Below are positions 14,327 through 15,432 of a stretch of 15,432 nt of DNA, one piece after another. The translations under genes were made by a program, and so were the position numbers. Positions within the stretch are counted from its first letter, which is position 1; each line of letters begins with the position of its first letter. This stretch comes from JAKAGZ01 sp964595355 (GTDB taxonomy: Bacteria > Bacteroidota > Ignavibacteria > Ignavibacteriales > Ignavibacteriaceae), in the NCBI GenBank assembly GCA_964595355.1, contig CAZQQD010000071.1, positions 1 to 15,432 of the forward strand, given 5' to 3'. The notes under the pieces were generated by a model. The model was not told the origin of the DNA. It worked only from the letters and a program-made list of their open reading frames with translations, and made no database searches.

Positions 14327-15432
14327 ATGAAAAACTTGATCAAAAAAGTTTTTGGTGATAAGAGCACTAAAGATATAAAACTACTATGGCCTATTGTCGA
14401 GCAAATAAATGCTGAATATGAAAAAATAAAGGATCTTTCAGACGACCAGCTAAAAGCTAAAAGTGCTGAATTTAAAGAGAAAATTCAAGACCATACTGAA
14501 GAGCTAAGGAACAAAATTGCTGAAATAAGGCTACAGCTTCAATCCGATGACGAAGATATTGACAGACATTCACTCTACGATGAATTAGATGAACTTGAAG
14601 AGGAATTAAATGAACAGTACGAAGACGTACTTGACGAAATATTACCTGAAGCATTTGCAGTCGTTAAATCTACCTGTGAGAGGTTAGTTGGTAAAAGCTG
14701 GACAATTGCTGGAAGTAAGCAAACCTGGAACATGGTTCCATACGATGTACAGCTTATGGGTGGCGTAGTTCTTCACCAAGGTAAAATTGCTGAGATGGCC
14801 ACAGGTGAAGGAAAAACCCTCGTTGCAACCCTTCCCGTTTATCTTAATGCTCTTACCGGCAGAGGTGTACATCTTGTTACTGTTAATGATTATCTGGCTT
14901 TACGTGACAGTGAATGGATGGGGGAAATCTATAAGTTTCATGGTCTTACAGTCGGCTGTATTTTGAATACTATGGATCCAGCCCAACGTAAAGAGATGTA
15001 TAACCTGGATATCACTTACGGAACTAATAATGAGTTTGGATTTGATTACCTGCGCGATAATATGGCTGCGAATAAAGAGCAACAGGTGCAAAGAAAATTT
15101 AATTATGTAATAGTTGATGAAGTCGATTCAGTTTTAATTGATGAAGCGAGAACCCCTTTGATCATTTCGGGCCCAGTTGATGTAGATGATCAGAAATTTG
15201 ATGAAATGAAACCAAAAGTTGAAAGACTGTATAGGCTTCAAACAGCGTTAGTTACTAAATTCGTGCAGGAAGCTGAGTCATTATTGCAGACTGGAGATAA
15301 AGGGAGTATAAGAGAAGCAGGTATTCAGCTTTTGCGCGCTTACAGGGGTTTGCCCAAAAACAAAAGGATCACAAAAGTTTTAAGCGAAGCAAGTAACAAG
15401 AAACTGATGCAGGATACTGAAATGGAGTTTCT
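14327..15432 (+). CDS. secA: Protein translocase ATPase SecA (N-terminal part, cut by window end)
   Basis: The first 368 residues of SecA, open to the end of the window. SecA is the ATPase motor that pushes unfolded preproteins through SecYEG. Walker A M-A-T-G-E-G-K-T is at 157-164, and V-T-V-N-D-Y-L-A near 185 belongs to motif Ia. Y-G-T-N-N-E-F-G-F-D-Y-L-R-D-N-M and Walker B V-I-V-D-E-V-D-S (261-268), followed by V-L-I-D-E-A-R-T-P-L-I-I-S-G, complete NBD1; the preprotein cross-linking domain starts after about 275. An acidic, helical insertion (about residues 60-105, rich in Glu, Asp and Leu) lies between the first helix and the DEAD core, as in Bacteroidota-type SecA. The ATG at 14327 has GGAG 12 bases upstream and the expected N-terminus M-K-N-L-I-K-K-V-F-G. 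Nothing is broken in the visible part. Confidence 0.96.
   Translation, partial: MKNLIKKVFGDKSTKDIKLLWPIVEQINAEYEKIKDLSDDQLKAKSAEFKEKIQDHTEELRNKIAEIRLQLQSDDEDIDRHSLYDELDELEEELNEQYEDVLDEILPEAFAVVKSTCERLVGKSWTIAGSKQTWNMVPYDVQLMGGVVLHQGKIAEMATGEGKTLVATLPVYLNALTGRGVHLVTVNDYLALRDSEWMGEIYKFHGLTVGCILNTMDPAQRKEMYNLDITYGTNNEFGFDYLRDNMAANKEQQVQRKFNYVIVDEVDSVLIDEARTPLIISGPVDVDDQKFDEMKPKVERLYRLQTALVTKFVQEAESLLQTGDKGSIREAGIQLLRAYRGLPKNKRITKVLSEASNKKLMQDTEMEF

Noticed and set aside
14472..15091. Minus-strand frames over the right end
   Set aside because: They are antisense to secA, whose Walker motifs fix the coding strand.
1..15432. CRISPR arrays, tRNA/rRNA genes, insertion sequences
   Set aside because: No regularly spaced repeats, cloverleaf signatures, transposase or terminal repeats with target duplications were seen on either strand.

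Overview
The window is AT-rich (by eye about one third G+C), densely coding, and uses the standard code. The best lineage guess is the Bacteroidota/Chlorobi side, most likely Ignavibacteria or a close relative. The reasons are a C-terminal type IX secretion sorting domain with an N-Y-P-N-P-F-N-P-T-T motif, a propeller plus Y_Y_Y type sensor kinase, a SecA with an acidic insertion near its N-terminus, and frequent clear GGAG-type ribosome binding sites, which Bacteroidia usually lack. This assignment is inference from protein style, not a database match.

Layout. (1) 9-1801, plus strand: a translation cluster khpA - rimM - trmD - rplS, tightly packed, closed by a strong intrinsic terminator. 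(2) 1966-5835, plus: a membrane sensor histidine kinase followed by its probable NarL/FixJ-type response regulator. (3) 5974-6168, plus: a 64-residue helix-turn-helix-like protein, then an 84-base near-palindrome (6187-6270) ending in a T-run. (4) 6373-7131, plus: a diverged protein resembling the MqnA/MqnD substrate-binding fold, facing serA across a probable two-way terminator. (5) 7170-11920, minus: read from the right, adenosine deaminase - 111-residue unknown - urocanate hydratase - membrane-anchored zinc ribbon, then serA, which probably has its own promoter. (6) 12155-13674, plus: a TPR lipoprotein and a DUF3467 protein, then a strong terminator. (7) 13788-14201, plus: a very short secreted protein that is almost only a type IX sorting domain. 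(8) 14327 to the end, plus: the first 368 residues of SecA.

How it fits together. Regions 1 and 8 are housekeeping genes for tRNA and ribosome maturation and for protein export. SecA would carry the signal-peptide proteins here (sensor, TPR lipoprotein, sorting-domain protein) across the inner membrane. Region 2 reads as a self-contained signalling pair. Region 5 groups a nucleoside deaminase with an enzyme of histidine breakdown, around a small protein of unknown role.

No CRISPR array, transposase, integrase, rRNA or tRNA was seen. No complete undescribed system is demonstrable. The best leads are the 6187-6270 palindrome, the diverged MqnA-like protein, the 111-residue add/hutU companion, and two ribosome-binding sites that can be folded into hairpins.
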